Source: Rhodoplanes sp963724735 (lineage in GTDB: Bacteria > Pseudomonadota > Alphaproteobacteria > Rhizobiales > Xanthobacteraceae). Taken from it: a stretch of DNA of 64,000 nt. The stretch spans positions 1-64,000 of the forward strand of contig CAVRVX010000041.1 in NCBI GenBank assembly GCA_963724735.1, read 5' to 3'. The notes below the pieces were generated by a model. That model ran no database searches and was not told the DNA's origin. It worked only from the letters and a program-made list of their open reading frames with translations. Position 1 is the stretch's first letter. Every line of letters begins with the position of its first letter. The translations under genes were made by a program, and so were the position numbers. Of this stretch, positions 42,037 through 50,971 are shown in pieces.

Positions 42037-45000
42037 TCACTTGATTGGATAAACCTCCGTCGGGGACGTCACCGGAAGGCTCGCCGTCTTCCAACTCAAC
42101 AGCCCGCCCCGATACCAGAGCACGTTCTCAAACCCCATCTTCATCGCCCGCAAAGCGGCGTTGTAGGACTCCCAGCACTGCGAACTCGCGCAGAAGAAGA
42201 CGATTGGCTTGCCGGGATTTCGACTGACCAGGCGCGACAGCACGGTCTGGAACTTGTCCTGCAGGCGATCATCGAAATGTCCGTTGCCGTAGTTGCCGGC
42301 GCCCGGCAGATGGATCGCGCCGGGGATGGTGTAATGGCCCGACTGTTCATCCAGCACATCGAGGACGAGGGCCCGTTGACTCAAGTCCTTGAGGTCCTGC
42401 GTGGTGATGCGTCGAGCGCCCGGGATCGACATCGGCGTCTTGCTGCCGACCTCGTATTTGAGGGTCGGTTGCGGGCGGATGCCCCAGTCGGTCAACTCGT
42501 CGGCGTAGTTGCTCGCCGAGGGGGAAACCGCCGGAGCCGCCGACGCCGCGAATGCCGATGTCTCCTGGATTTCGATGTCGCTCGGAACCGGCTTCAAGTC
42601 GCGGATGATCGCTTGCGAAAGATCCCGCGCGCTGTTGAGCTCGTTCGTCGTCATCGCTTTTTCCAGTTTTTCGAGACGGGCGACGGCGTCCGTGCTTCCC
42701 AGTTCACGCGCGACGTTGTAGTGCGCCCAGGATTTCACGCGATCGGCGGCTATGCCGCCTGCTCCCGCCAGATAGGCGCCGGCGGCGAAATGGCAGGCCG
42801 CGTACGAATAGGGGGTGCACACGCGCGTATATTCGAGGCCCTTCGATCGGTCTCGCCAAGGCGGCTCCCGACCGACGTCGCCATAAAGCAAGGCAAGCTG
42901 ACGCGCCGACCAGATCGATCGTCCGTTCGTCAGCGCTTTTTCAAGGAGACGCGCGCCTTCCGCGGGGCTTGCGATCTGTTTGTTCTTATAGCGATCGATG
43001 ATCCAATTGCCGAGCACACGTTGCGCGTCGGTGTAGCCGAGGTCGGCGGCGCGCCGGAGATATTTTTCCGCTTTCTCCGCGTCCTGGGGCACTCCGGTGC
43101 CGTTCTGGAAGAAGGCCGCCATCATGACGTTGGCCGCGGGGTCGCCGAGTTCGGCGGCCGTCCACATGAGATCGGCGGCGCGCGTCGGGTTTGCCGAGCC
43201 GAAAGCGCCGGTAAGCACGCTGACAGCGAGCTGGCGCACGGCGAATGCATCATTCGATTGCGCCGCGCGTTCGGCCAATTGGCTCGCCTCTTGAAGATTC
43301 TGCGGTATGCCGCGCAGCGTCATCGTCAGCAGGCTGCCGAGAATGGCCGATGCTTTGACATCGCCCGCATTTGCCGCCGCCCGCAGGTAGCGCGCCGCTT
43401 CCGCCTCAAGCTGGGCGCGGACCTGCGTATCGGACGGATCGTCGGAGAGCCGCAGGGTCGCGATGCCCTTGAGCAGGTTGACGGCGGGGTCGTTGGGATC
43501 CGCGTTCTTGAGGGCCTCGTTTATGCCGGCGGGCTGCTTGTTTCGATAGGCCGCGAGCGCGGCGCGCAAGGCGGCCCTGAGCTGCGGCGGCCGATCATTG
43601 AACGCGGCCGGGTCGAAGGCGATGCGCCAATAGTAAAACCCCGTCGGCTTGGACATGTATTCGTCGAAGTTGATCGACGCCGCGGCGGGCTCGCCCGCGT
43701 TCTGGGCGGGCTGCGACTGTTGCGCGGGCGCGGTCTTCTCGATGTCCCCGATCGAGATCCAAGGTGAGGGACGTGTCGCATCGGGATACTGGAACACGAC
43801 CAAGCCAGGCACGGGCCCAAGCTTCTGGCGCAGCAGCCGCGCCCTTTCCGCCGCATCGGCGCGTTCCTTCGCCGTCAGCGAATTCCCGAGAGCGTCGATG
43901 GTTTCGGCTTTGACATTGGGATGCCCGAGGTCGCGCGCAATGAGCGCATGGACATAAGCGCCAGTCGCGTCTTTTGCGGCGCCCCAGCCGTTTTGGAAGG
44001 CAATCGAGTTGCTGTATTGGCAGTACATCTCCGCCAAGCCCGAACACTGCTTGGCCAGTTCGAAATAGCGCGACTTGTCGTTCCACGGCGCATCGCGGCC
44101 GACCCAGCCATACAGCCTCTGCAACTTGTTCAGCGCGAGCCACGAAAACCCCTTCTGCATCGCGCGCTCGAACCAGGCCACCGCGTCGCTCGGATCGTTC
44201 AGCGCCTTGGCCTCGTATTGATCCAGCAGGATTTCGCCGATCGTGAGCTGTGCGGTCGTGAGCCCGGCCGCGGCGGCGCGGCCGAGGAAATCCATCGCAG
44301 CGGCTCGGTCGGCGGGAACGCCGATCCCTTCCGAAAGAACGTGCGCGTAATGGAACATGGCCTGCGGGTCGCCCGCCTCCGCCGCCTTCTTGAACAAGGA
44401 AGCGGCGCGGTCGGGTTGGAAGCTCCCAAATTCCGCGCTGATGAGGGCGATGGCGGCGACGCGCTGTCCCTGCGGATCGCCGCTTGCGGCCGCCGCTTCG
44501 ATCAGACGTCGACCCTCTTCGACGTTCTTCGTGATCCCCTTCGGGGCGGTGATCAATATACGCCCAAGCAGCGTTTCAGCGAGCGTATGTTGGGCCGCGA
44601 CGGCGGTCCGCAGCGATTCTTCGGCGGCCTTGGCGCTCGCCTCGTCGCCGCGAATCAGGAGGCCCAACCCGCGCATGAAGGCGACGTTCGGATCGCGCCC
44701 GTCGGCGTCCTTGAGAATATCGACAATCTCGCCGCCGCGGCCATTGCGATAGGCCGCGCGCGCCGCCAGCAGACGCTGCTGGTCGGCCGCGTGCGAGTTG
44801 CGGAAAGCGGTCTCCCCGATCTCCACCAGCATCACATTGGCGAGCGAGGGTCGAGCAATCTCCGTCGGGAATATGATCGGGTTGGACGGAGGCGCGACTG
44901 GCGGCTGCTGGCCCTGCGCCGTTTGCGCGCCGGGCGACGGCTGCTTGGCCGCCGGCGCCGAGCCTTGCCCTTGCTTCGTCGACTGAGGGGCTCCCGATTG

Positions 45001-45261
45001 TGCGCCCGTTTGCACGGGAGCCGTCGATACGGCCTTCGGCTGCGTCTCGCCCGAGCCAATGCCGATGCGGCTCAACCATGAGCGCACTTGGTCTGCAGAG
45101 GGCGGATGCAGGAACAGCAGCACCACCAAGCCGATCGCGGCGAAATCGACCATCCCCTGGAAGGCGAATTCGCCGCGATACAGGCTGACGAAGGTCCGCA
45201 GCGGCGGCTTACGCCGGTTGGTCGGCAGCATGCCGCCGCCGTGTGCCGCGCCCATTGACAT
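42037..45261 (-). CDS. Membrane-anchored Sel1-repeat protein with C-terminal rhodanese-like domain
   Basis: 1074 residues from ATG 45261 (GGAGG seven bases upstream). Cytoplasmic N-terminus, one membrane helix (FAAIGLVVLLFLH, about residues 38-53), a Gln/Pro/Ala-rich linker to about 135, then two long Sel1/TPR-like arrays. The arrays are copies of each other (about 165-530 and 565-930; YRNGRGG matches YRNKQPAG, WVGRDAPWNDKSRYFE matches DVGREPPWRDRSKGLE). The C-terminal 140 residues are rhodanese-like: LVLDVLDEQSGHYTIPGAIH, LPGAGNYGNG and VFFCASSQCWESYNAALRAM with two Cys, the second followed by Trp. Probably periplasmic scaffold plus sulfur or redox domain. Third gene of the AAA+ operon. Confidence 0.85.
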   Translation of the reverse strand: MSMGAAHGGGMLPTNRRKPPLRTFVSLYRGEFAFQGMVDFAAIGLVVLLFLHPPSADQVRSWLSRIGIGSGETQPKAVSTAPVQTGAQSGAPQSTKQGQGSAPAAKQPSPGAQTAQGQQPPVAPPSNPIIFPTEIARPSLANVMLVEIGETAFRNSHAADQQRLLAARAAYRNGRGGEIVDILKDADGRDPNVAFMRGLGLLIRGDEASAKAAEESLRTAVAAQHTLAETLLGRILITAPKGITKNVEEGRRLIEAAAASGDPQGQRVAAIALISAEFGSFQPDRAASLFKKAAEAGDPQAMFHYAHVLSEGIGVPADRAAAMDFLGRAAAAGLTTAQLTIGEILLDQYEAKALNDPSDAVAWFERAMQKGFSWLALNKLQRLYGWVGRDAPWNDKSRYFELAKQCSGLAEMYCQYSNSIAFQNGWGAAKDATGAYVHALIARDLGHPNVKAETIDALGNSLTAKERADAAERARLLRQKLGPVPGLVVFQYPDATRPSPWISIGDIEKTAPAQQSQPAQNAGEPAAASINFDEYMSKPTGFYYWRIAFDPAAFNDRPPQLRAALRAALAAYRNKQPAGINEALKNADPNDPAVNLLKGIATLRLSDDPSDTQVRAQLEAEAARYLRAAANAGDVKASAILGSLLTMTLRGIPQNLQEASQLAERAAQSNDAFAVRQLAVSVLTGAFGSANPTRAADLMWTAAELGDPAANVMMAAFFQNGTGVPQDAEKAEKYLRRAADLGYTDAQRVLGNWIIDRYKNKQIASPAEGARLLEKALTNGRSIWSARQLALLYGDVGREPPWRDRSKGLEYTRVCTPYSYAACHFAAGAYLAGAGGIAADRVKSWAHYNVARELGSTDAVARLEKLEKAMTTNELNSARDLSQAIIRDLKPVPSDIEIQETSAFAASAAPAVSPSASNYADELTDWGIRPQPTLKYEVGSKTPMSIPGARRITTQDLKDLSQRALVLDVLDEQSGHYTIPGAIHLPGAGNYGNGHFDDRLQDKFQTVLSRLVSRNPGKPIVFFCASSQCWESYNAALRAMKMGFENVLWYRGGLLSWKTASLPVTSPTEVYPIK

Positions 45262-45294
45262 GGCGTCGCCTCCGAGGCGTGTAGGGGCGTTGTG

Positions 45295-46500
45295 CTAATG
45301 CGCGGCGGCCGGCGGCGCCGCCGCCTGCGCCGCGCCGGTTTCCGCCGGCGGCTCATCGAACACCGGAATCACATTCACGCGGTCGCCCTCTGCCTCCAGG
45401 CGCACCTTTTTCGCGCCGTCGGCCTTTGCATCGATCAGTCCGTCGGTGATCTGCTTTTCGATCTGGCGGCGGATCACGCGCACGCCGCCTTCCATGCCGA
45501 CCTTGGTGATCTTCTCGATGGCGTCGAGCAGGATCGCGGGATCGATGCCTTGGCCGGCGATCTCAAGCCCGAGCTGCCGGGTCTCGTCGACGATAAGGAG
45601 TGCGACGACGCGGGCGATGTCGAGCCCCTGCATCTCGCGGAAGGCGAACACCTCGTCGATGCGCGAGAGCACCTCTGGCACGAAATGGACGTCGGCGAGT
45701 GTCGTCTTCACGACGCGGTCGAGTTCTTCGGCCGTGCCCTTGTGGTCACGCGCGAGCTCGCCGATGCGCCTGCAGGCGGCGTTGGTGGTGAGGATGAAGA
45801 TTGCCTGGTTGGTTGCGACCTTCTCGCCCGTTCGCAGGTCGGTCATGAAGCCATCGTTCCACGCGCTCAGGAACCGCTTGTGGACGTCGGAATGCGCCTT
45901 CTCGAATTCGTCGAGGAGAACGACGGAATTAGGCACGTCGCGCAGCCCCGAGGTGAGCGTGCCCGGCCCGCCGACATAGCCCTGCGGCGAGCCGAACAGC
46001 GACCAGCTCGCTTCGCTGCGGTCGCAGGTCGCCATCTCGACGAAAAGCAGATGCGTCTTGTCGCCGTAAAGCGCTTCGGCAAGCACCTTGGCGAGGTGGC
46101 TTTTGCCGACCCCGGGCGCGCCGGCAAAGCAGAACACCGCAAGCGGCTTGTCCTTGCGTTTTGCCGCGACGCGTCGGCGCAATTGCGCGGCGATCTGATC
46201 GATGACCGCGTCCTGGCCGATGACCTTGGCCTTGAGCTTTGCCGCGAGCTCCGCGGCATTGATCATTGTTAGCTTATCGCCCTCCTTTTCAACCGCTTTC
46301 ACCAAGGCGGCCTTATTGGTGTATTGTTCGAGAATGTCCATGATGAACCTCGGCAGGTAGGAGCCCTTGTACACGAAGTAACCGGCCGCACCGACGAAGG
46401 CGATGCCGACCAAGACATAAGCGAGTGTCGCCGACGCCTGTGCGACGATGATGATCGCGATCACGATCCCCAGCCGGCCGGCCCACATTCCGCCGGTCAT
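45295..46500 (-). CDS. Membrane-anchored Clp-type AAA+ ATPase
   Basis: 401 residues. Two hydrophobic segments at the N-terminus (LGIVIAIIIVAQASATLAYV and LVGIAFVGAAGYFVY), a linker, then one ClpA/B-like AAA_2 module: Walker A AGAPGVGKSHLAKVLAEALY, the pore-loop region SLFGSPQGYVGGPGTLTSGL, Walker B NSVVLLDEFEKAHSDVHKRF, sensor 1 AIFILTTNAA, arginine finger region VPEVLSRIDEVFAF and a ClpB-D2-small-like tail. A single AAA ring attached to the membrane is unlike ClpA/B/X or FtsH (no protease domain). It overlaps the preceding TM gene by 4 bases (ATGA) and precedes the Sel1/rhodanese gene by 33, so all three are one operon. Likely remodels membrane or periplasm-facing partners from the cytosol. 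Confidence 0.85.
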   Translation of the reverse strand: MTGGMWAGRLGIVIAIIIVAQASATLAYVLVGIAFVGAAGYFVYKGSYLPRFIMDILEQYTNKAALVKAVEKEGDKLTMINAAELAAKLKAKVIGQDAVIDQIAAQLRRRVAAKRKDKPLAVFCFAGAPGVGKSHLAKVLAEALYGDKTHLLFVEMATCDRSEASWSLFGSPQGYVGGPGTLTSGLRDVPNSVVLLDEFEKAHSDVHKRFLSAWNDGFMTDLRTGEKVATNQAIFILTTNAACRRIGELARDHKGTAEELDRVVKTTLADVHFVPEVLSRIDEVFAFREMQGLDIARVVALLIVDETRQLGLEIAGQGIDPAILLDAIEKITKVGMEGGVRVIRRQIEKQITDGLIDAKADGAKKVRLEAEGDRVNVIPVFDEPPAETGAAQAAAPPAAAH

Positions 46501-47147
46501 GGGGTCGGCACCTGGATGGTTTCGCCTCGGACCAGGTGCTTCAGCTTGAACGTGCTGGCGCCAGAATGCACGGCGACGGTAATGCCGTTGCCGTCCCCGT
46601 CGATCAGCCCGGTGACGGCGACGGGCACGCCCGGGACGTAGGGAACGGCGACGCGGAGCGGATCCTTGAACAGCCTCACGCTCTGATTATAGCCGCCGGA
46701 GCTGACCGACACCCAGTCCCCGTCCTCCGCCTCGGAGTCCGACAGGTTAACCCAGGCGATCTTGAGCGCGTGCTTATTGAGCGCTTGACGCACTTGCGCC
46801 TTTTGCTGCTCGGGCAGGATCAAGGCGGCGACGGCCTGATCGATTTCGTTCGCGGCCACGGGTTGGAACATGCGCGCCGCATCCGTCGTGGAGGACGCCG
46901 CGGCGAATGTGGGATTGCTGGCGGGGGACGGCGCGTCGGATTTCGTCAGGGAGATCACGCCCGCTGCGATCGCGCCGATCAGCAACAGGCCGCCCACGCC
47001 AAGCCCGATCTTCGCCCCTTGCGACAAGCCGCTTTCGCCCGCACCGCGCCGGCGGTCGGGTTGTACTTCCGGCATCGTCTGGGGCTGTAGTTGTGGCTGG
47101 AACGCCGCAGCCGCACCGCGTTGCTGATCCATTTCCGCAGGAGCCAT
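46497..47147 (-). CDS. Single-pass membrane protein, first gene of the AAA+ operon
   Basis: About 216 residues. A Gln/Pro-rich cytosolic N-terminus, one membrane helix AKIGLGVGGLLLIGAIAAGV (about residues 48-68), then an outer domain: AANEIDQAVAALILPEQQKA with QVRQALNKHALKIAWVNLSD, followed by a beta-rich end (DWVSVSSGGYNQSVRLF, VPVAVTGLIDGDGNGITVAV, VRGETIQVP). No named family recognised. The start may be 47147 or 47132; neither has a strong ribosome site. Its stop overlaps the AAA+ start by 4 bases, implying a stoichiometric partner. Confidence 0.7.
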   Translation of the reverse strand: MAPAEMDQQRGAAAAFQPQLQPQTMPEVQPDRRRGAGESGLSQGAKIGLGVGGLLLIGAIAAGVISLTKSDAPSPASNPTFAAASSTTDAARMFQPVAANEIDQAVAALILPEQQKAQVRQALNKHALKIAWVNLSDSEAEDGDWVSVSSGGYNQSVRLFKDPLRVAVPYVPGVPVAVTGLIDGDGNGITVAVHSGASTFKLKHLVRGETIQVPTP

Positions 47148-47416
47148 TCGAACTGACCGGCCGGTTGCTGTCGAGGGCAAAGCTTAGTTTCAAGTCTACG
47201 TCCGGGGGTTCATTATGAGAAGCAAGTCTCCTTTTTCGACACAAGGAATTGACCGCCCGACGCTCGCGTCCGGACCGCGTGAACACGGCCGACGCCGGCA
47301 GCGCGACGCCCAGCCTGGTTGCATGCGAGACCTGTGGCGAAGGGGCTCAACTGGATAAGCCGGCGTTTTGCGGCTATCGTTTTTGCGACCAAAGCATCCG
47401 TTGTCAGGGAGCGCCG

Positions 47417-48421
47417 ATGTCGCGGAATTGGGTCGTAGGCCTGGTTGTTCTCTCATGCGCCGGAACAATCGCAATGGCTCGCGAAGCCGATCGTCGCTTG
47501 GATATCGGCGAGAGAGCTTCGGCGCGGCCCCGGCCCTTGATCCTCGCACAGGCCGCGCCAAATCCAGCCGCGGCGCGCCAAGAACTGGAATCGTGGAGCA
47601 AGGTGCGCGACTCGAATAATCCGGCGGAGATCGAGTCCTTCCTTGCCGCGTATCCGAACGGACGTCTCGCTCCAATCGCGCGCGAACGGCTGAGAGCGTT
47701 GCAAGAGAAGCCGCAGGAAGCGCCGCGAGCGGGGCCGCCCGGCGGCAGCGTCCCGCGCGTCGATTTTAACCCGAGCGCAGTTTCTCCCCAGCCCAACAGC
47801 CCTGGGACCGGCTCGCTCATCGGAGGCAGTCCAGGGTCGCTCGCGCCGGAATTCCGCAATGCGCCGAGTTCGGTCACGCCGGTTGCGCACACCACCAGCG
47901 TGGTCGCCGAGGTGCAGGAGCGGCTGTTCAACCTCAACTACAATCCGGGACCGATCAACGGGCGAATGGACCAGGCCACGATCGGCGCGATCACGCGGTT
48001 TCAGCAAAACTTCTCTTTGCCCCAGACGGGTCAGATCGACGAGGGCTTCTTGAACACCCTGCGCGACGTCAAGATCCCATCCGAATGGGCGACGCTCGCC
48101 TTCCATGCCCGCGGGGCCTACTCGGCAGTCTGGCTGCGGCCATCGCGGCGGCTGGCCGAACAGGAGGCATTGAGCGAATGCCAGCGGCGCGCGCGGGGGG
48201 ACTGCAAGGTTTCGACGGCGTCCGGCTCGCAGTGCATCGGACTGGCAAGTGCGGGCGGCCGGTCGCGGCGCCAACGGAATTTCGGCGCGTTTGCCTATAT
48301 CGCCGCCAATCTCAATGATGCGCGCGGCCAGGTGATCGAATTTTGCCAGCGCGAATCGCCTTATCCGGACTCCTGCGAGTTTCGCACGGCGATCTGCGCC
48401 GACGGCTCGCATAATCGCTGA
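47417..48421 (+). CDS. Secreted peptidoglycan-binding and DUF4189 protein
   Basis: 334 residues from ATG 47417 (AGGGAG upstream). Signal peptide MSRNWVVGLVVLSCAGTIAM with AREA cleavage region; a Pro/Gly-rich linker; a PG_binding_1 fold at about 160-220 (VVAEVQERLFNLNYNPGPIN, GRMDQATIGAITRFQQNFSL); then a DUF4189-like domain (WATLAFHARGAYSAVWLRPS, ALSECQRRARGDCKVSTASG) with six Cys likely paired. Probably attached to the cell wall in the periplasm. Divergent from the AAA+ operon across about 270 bases, suggesting shared control. Confidence 0.8.
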   Translation: MSRNWVVGLVVLSCAGTIAMAREADRRLDIGERASARPRPLILAQAAPNPAAARQELESWSKVRDSNNPAEIESFLAAYPNGRLAPIARERLRALQEKPQEAPRAGPPGGSVPRVDFNPSAVSPQPNSPGTGSLIGGSPGSLAPEFRNAPSSVTPVAHTTSVVAEVQERLFNLNYNPGPINGRMDQATIGAITRFQQNFSLPQTGQIDEGFLNTLRDVKIPSEWATLAFHARGAYSAVWLRPSRRLAEQEALSECQRRARGDCKVSTASGSQCIGLASAGGRSRRQRNFGAFAYIAANLNDARGQVIEFCQRESPYPDSCEFRTAICADGSHNR

Positions 48422-48425
48422 GGGC

Positions 48426-48449
48426 GCGAAGGCTGGCCTTCGCTATTTT
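48426..48449 (+). terminator. Rho-independent terminator between convergent genes
   Basis: GCGAAGG (48426-48432), 4-base loop, CCTTCGC (48437-48443), followed by TATTTT. It lies 5 bases after the stop of the peptidoglycan-binding gene and just before the end of the convergent DUF1036 gene. Confidence 0.7.
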
Positions 48450-48452
48450 CGC

Positions 48453-48917
48453 TCACTTGAATTTTATGTTCGTGGTGGTGGTGCCTGAGCTGAAGCGATA
48501 CGTGATCACCACCGGCTTCGCCTGTTGCTGCGGCGACAGCTCCGTTTGGCTGAACATCACGGGCTTCGCATTGCGCTCTTTGCGATTGGCTTCGTTGGTT
48601 TTGAAGTCCTTGCTCGGGATGAACAGCTCTTTCTTATTTCCCCAGTGGTCACGGAAGGTCTTGCTCCCGTCCTTATAAGGCTCGGAGTCGGCGGTGTAAT
48701 AGAGGGTCGCGCCGGCGAAGGCGAAATCGATGTCTCGACACGCGTTCGGTTCGACGCGCCACCATCCCGCCGACGCGATGCCGCCCTCGCGTTCATAGGC
48801 GAGCGCTACGCGGATGGGAGCGCGAAAGTCGTTGCATGCCACAATGTCAGCATGAGCCGCCGCACAGAGGCCAAATGAAAAGATCGTAGCCGTCGTCAAC
48901 CTTGCGAAGCGCCTCAT
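48453..48917 (-). CDS. Secreted DUF1036 protein
   Basis: 154 residues. Signal peptide ending at AAAHADI, then the DUF1036 pattern: VACNDFRAPIRVALAYEREG, ASAGWWRVEPNACRDIDFAF and LYYTADSEPYKDGSKTF. This small secreted domain of unknown function has a typical N....V..A..Y......S.GWW.I..G.C motif, with two Cys likely bridged. ATG 48917. Monocistronic, convergent with the peptidoglycan-binding gene. Confidence 0.82.
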   Translation of the reverse strand: MRRFARLTTATIFSFGLCAAAHADIVACNDFRAPIRVALAYEREGGIASAGWWRVEPNACRDIDFAFAGATLYYTADSEPYKDGSKTFRDHWGNKKELFIPSKDFKTNEANRKERNAKPVMFSQTELSPQQQAKPVVITYRFSSGTTTTNIKFK

Positions 48918-49203
48918 GTCTGCCTCCGTCTGGAGCCCGCGTGTTCGGGCAGGCAGGCTCGATTGCGAGCAGCCCGCGCTATCCTGATCCGGCCCGAATT
49001 GCCGGACAACCCCGAAGCATGCGGGTCCGCCGATGGATGGATGTGCCCTGAATCGCCGCCCAACGCCCTGCCGGAAGGCGCGCCATCGTCTCTAGCCGGT
49101 TGATATTTGGATCGCGAGCTATAAGTTGCGGGACCGCGGCGTATGAACGCCGCACGCTCCCCTTGTCGCGCCGCGCGCGCACCTCACGGAATTGCATGTC
49201 TTG
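48918..49203. other. Intergenic region between DUF1036 and oxidoreductase genes
   Basis: About 285 bases with divergent genes on both sides. Promoters for both must lie here, but I see no clear hexamers. Confidence 0.3.
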
Positions 49204-50235
49204 ATGTCGAATGCCGTCAATCGACGTTGGCTGCTCGCCAAACATCCTGAAGGCCTGCCGGATTCCTCCTGCTGGACGCTCGACGCCGCCCCGTTGCCAG
49301 AGCCGGGTCCGGGCCAGATTCTGGTCAAAGCGCGCTACTTGTCCGTCGATCCCTATATGCGCGGCCGGATGAGCCGCCGGGGGAACTACGCCAAGGGAGT
49401 CGCGATCGGCGAGGTGATGCGGGGTGGCGGCGTGGGCGAGGTGGTCGCCTCCCGTCATCCCAGCTGGAAGATCGGCGACATTGCCGAAACTATGGGGTTC
49501 GGTTGGCAGGAATGGTCGGTTATGACGCCGGGGCAGCCCGGGCCCGACGGCGTGAACCGGATTGATCCGTCCCTTGCGCCGATCGAGAGCGCGCTGTCCT
49601 GGCTCGGCATGCCAGGGATCACCGCCTATGTCGGCCTGATCGAGGTCGGGCGGCCGAAGCCAGGCGATACGGTCGTCGTGTCGGCCGCCTCAGGCGCGGT
49701 CGGACAACTGGTTGGGCAGATTGCCAAGCTTGCCGGCTGCCGGATCGTTGCGATCGCCGGGAGCGACGAAAAGCTCGCATGGTGCCGCAGCCTCGGTTTC
49801 GACGAAGGGATCAACCATCGCACCGCGGGCAGCCTCCCGGCTGCGCTGAAGGCGGCCTGCCCGGGCGGCGTGAACGTCTTCTTCGACAACACCGGTGGAC
49901 CCATTCACGACGCCGTCATGAGGACCTTGGCGGTCGGAGCGCGCGTGGTGATCTGCGGCCGCATTGCGCTCGCCAGCCGCTATGAGGCGCCCGACGTCGG
50001 CGAGCGCTTTCTCGGGCATCTGATCGTCAGCCGGGCGACTATTGCAGGCTTCCTGGTGTTCGACTGGTGGCATCGCCGCGAGGAAGCGCTCGCGCGCCTC
50101 GCCGCATGGCAGCGGGCCGGGCGTTTGCGCTACCGCGAAGATGTGCTCGACGGCATCGAACGCATGCCGGAAGCCTTCCTGCGGCTCTTCTCAGGAGAAA
50201 ACTTCGGCAAGCAGCTCGTGCGGATGGTGGGATAA
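49204..50235 (+). CDS. NADP-dependent oxidoreductase of the MDR (quinone/alkenal reductase) family
   Basis: 343 residues. Zinc-free medium-chain reductase: ARYLSVDPYMRGRMS (as in leukotriene B4 dehydrogenase/CurA-like enzymes), MPGITAYVGLIEVGRPKPGD, cofactor loop VSAASGAVGQLVGQIAKLAG, FFDNTGGPIHDAVMRTLAVG and a GRIALAS...Y segment. Likely reduces the C=C bond of alpha,beta-unsaturated carbonyls with NADPH. ATG 49204 preferred; TTG 49192 and 49201 are open too. The PPTase gene follows after 85 bases on the same strand, so a tailoring role for the peptide locus is possible but unproven. Confidence 0.88.
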   Translation: MSNAVNRRWLLAKHPEGLPDSSCWTLDAAPLPEPGPGQILVKARYLSVDPYMRGRMSRRGNYAKGVAIGEVMRGGGVGEVVASRHPSWKIGDIAETMGFGWQEWSVMTPGQPGPDGVNRIDPSLAPIESALSWLGMPGITAYVGLIEVGRPKPGDTVVVSAASGAVGQLVGQIAKLAGCRIVAIAGSDEKLAWCRSLGFDEGINHRTAGSLPAALKAACPGGVNVFFDNTGGPIHDAVMRTLAVGARVVICGRIALASRYEAPDVGERFLGHLIVSRATIAGFLVFDWWHRREEALARLAAWQRAGRLRYREDVLDGIERMPEAFLRLFSGENFGKQLVRMVG

Positions 50236-50320
50236 GCCGGCCGCGGCGGAGCGGGCGAGCGCGGGCGCGCCCATCGGCCGACCAACTCGCTCGGAGAGCG
50301 AGCCGCCAAGGGACGCGCGC

Positions 50321-50971
50321 GTGACGAACGTTACGGATTCAGCGCTGCAATCCGCAATCGAGACGCTCGCCTTGCCGGGCATTCAAATCAGCCATCGCTT
50401 GATCTCAGCGGGCGATGAAGATGCGCTCAGGCCGGACGAAGCGCGCGCAATTGCTGACTATGTCGTCGAGAGAAGGCGCGCCAGCGCGGCCGCCCGCATT
50501 GTGGCGCGCGAACTGCTCGGACGGCTTGGCTATCCTGACTGCTCAGTTCCACGAGCCCCATCCGGCGCGCCAGTCTGGCCGGCCGGCGTCGTCGGTTCGC
50601 TCGCGCATGATGGCCGGGTCGCGGTCGCCGCCGTGGCGACGCGCCTTTGTGTCGAAGCCTTGGGAATCGACGTTGAACCGGCCGAGCCTTTGCCAAATGG
50701 ATTACTCGATATCGTGGCGACGCCCGAGGAACGGTTGAGGATCGGCAACGACCCTTTCGCCGGACGCCTGTTATTCGCAGCGAAGGAGGCCGTCTACAAA
50801 GCGGTCTATCCGCTCGACGGAACGTTTCTCGAACATCACGACGTTCAAATCCATTTGGCGCAGAGGAAGGCTATCGTCTGCAACGGCCGCAGCGTCGAGC
50901 TTCGTTACTGCATCGCGAACCACCTGATCGCGGTGGCGTATCTGCCGACTAATCCTGGCCCGCCGCGATAA
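50321..50971 (+). CDS. 4'-phosphopantetheinyl transferase (EntD/Sfp type)
   Basis: 216 residues from GTG 50321 (AGGGA eight bases upstream). It transfers phosphopantetheine from CoA to the Ser of carrier-protein domains. Motifs: GVVGSLAHDGRVAVAAV (P1-P2 region), LGIDVEPAEPLP (Mg-binding Asp-x-Glu) and FAAKEAVYKAVYPLDGTFLE (W/F-x-x-KEA-x-x-K motif). The EntD subgroup serves siderophore and other NRPS enzymes. With an NRPS 6.8 kb away, whose PCP needs this modification, it is almost certainly part of the same locus. Confidence 0.92.
   Translation: MTNVTDSALQSAIETLALPGIQISHRLISAGDEDALRPDEARAIADYVVERRRASAAARIVARELLGRLGYPDCSVPRAPSGAPVWPAGVVGSLAHDGRVAVAAVATRLCVEALGIDVEPAEPLPNGLLDIVATPEERLRIGNDPFAGRLLFAAKEAVYKAVYPLDGTFLEHHDVQIHLAQRKAIVCNGRSVELRYCIANHLIAVAYLPTNPGPPR

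Noticed and set aside
41941..43767. A 608-residue plus-strand frame opposite the Sel1/rhodanese gene, and others at 43921-45081 and 45292-46272
   Set aside because: Arg/Gly/Ala-rich shadows; the minus-strand products have coherent domains, ribosome sites and operon overlaps.
45295..46500. Type VI secretion ATPase ClpV
   Set aside because: Only one AAA module, N-terminal membrane helices and no Tss/VipA-like genes nearby; length is half that of ClpV.
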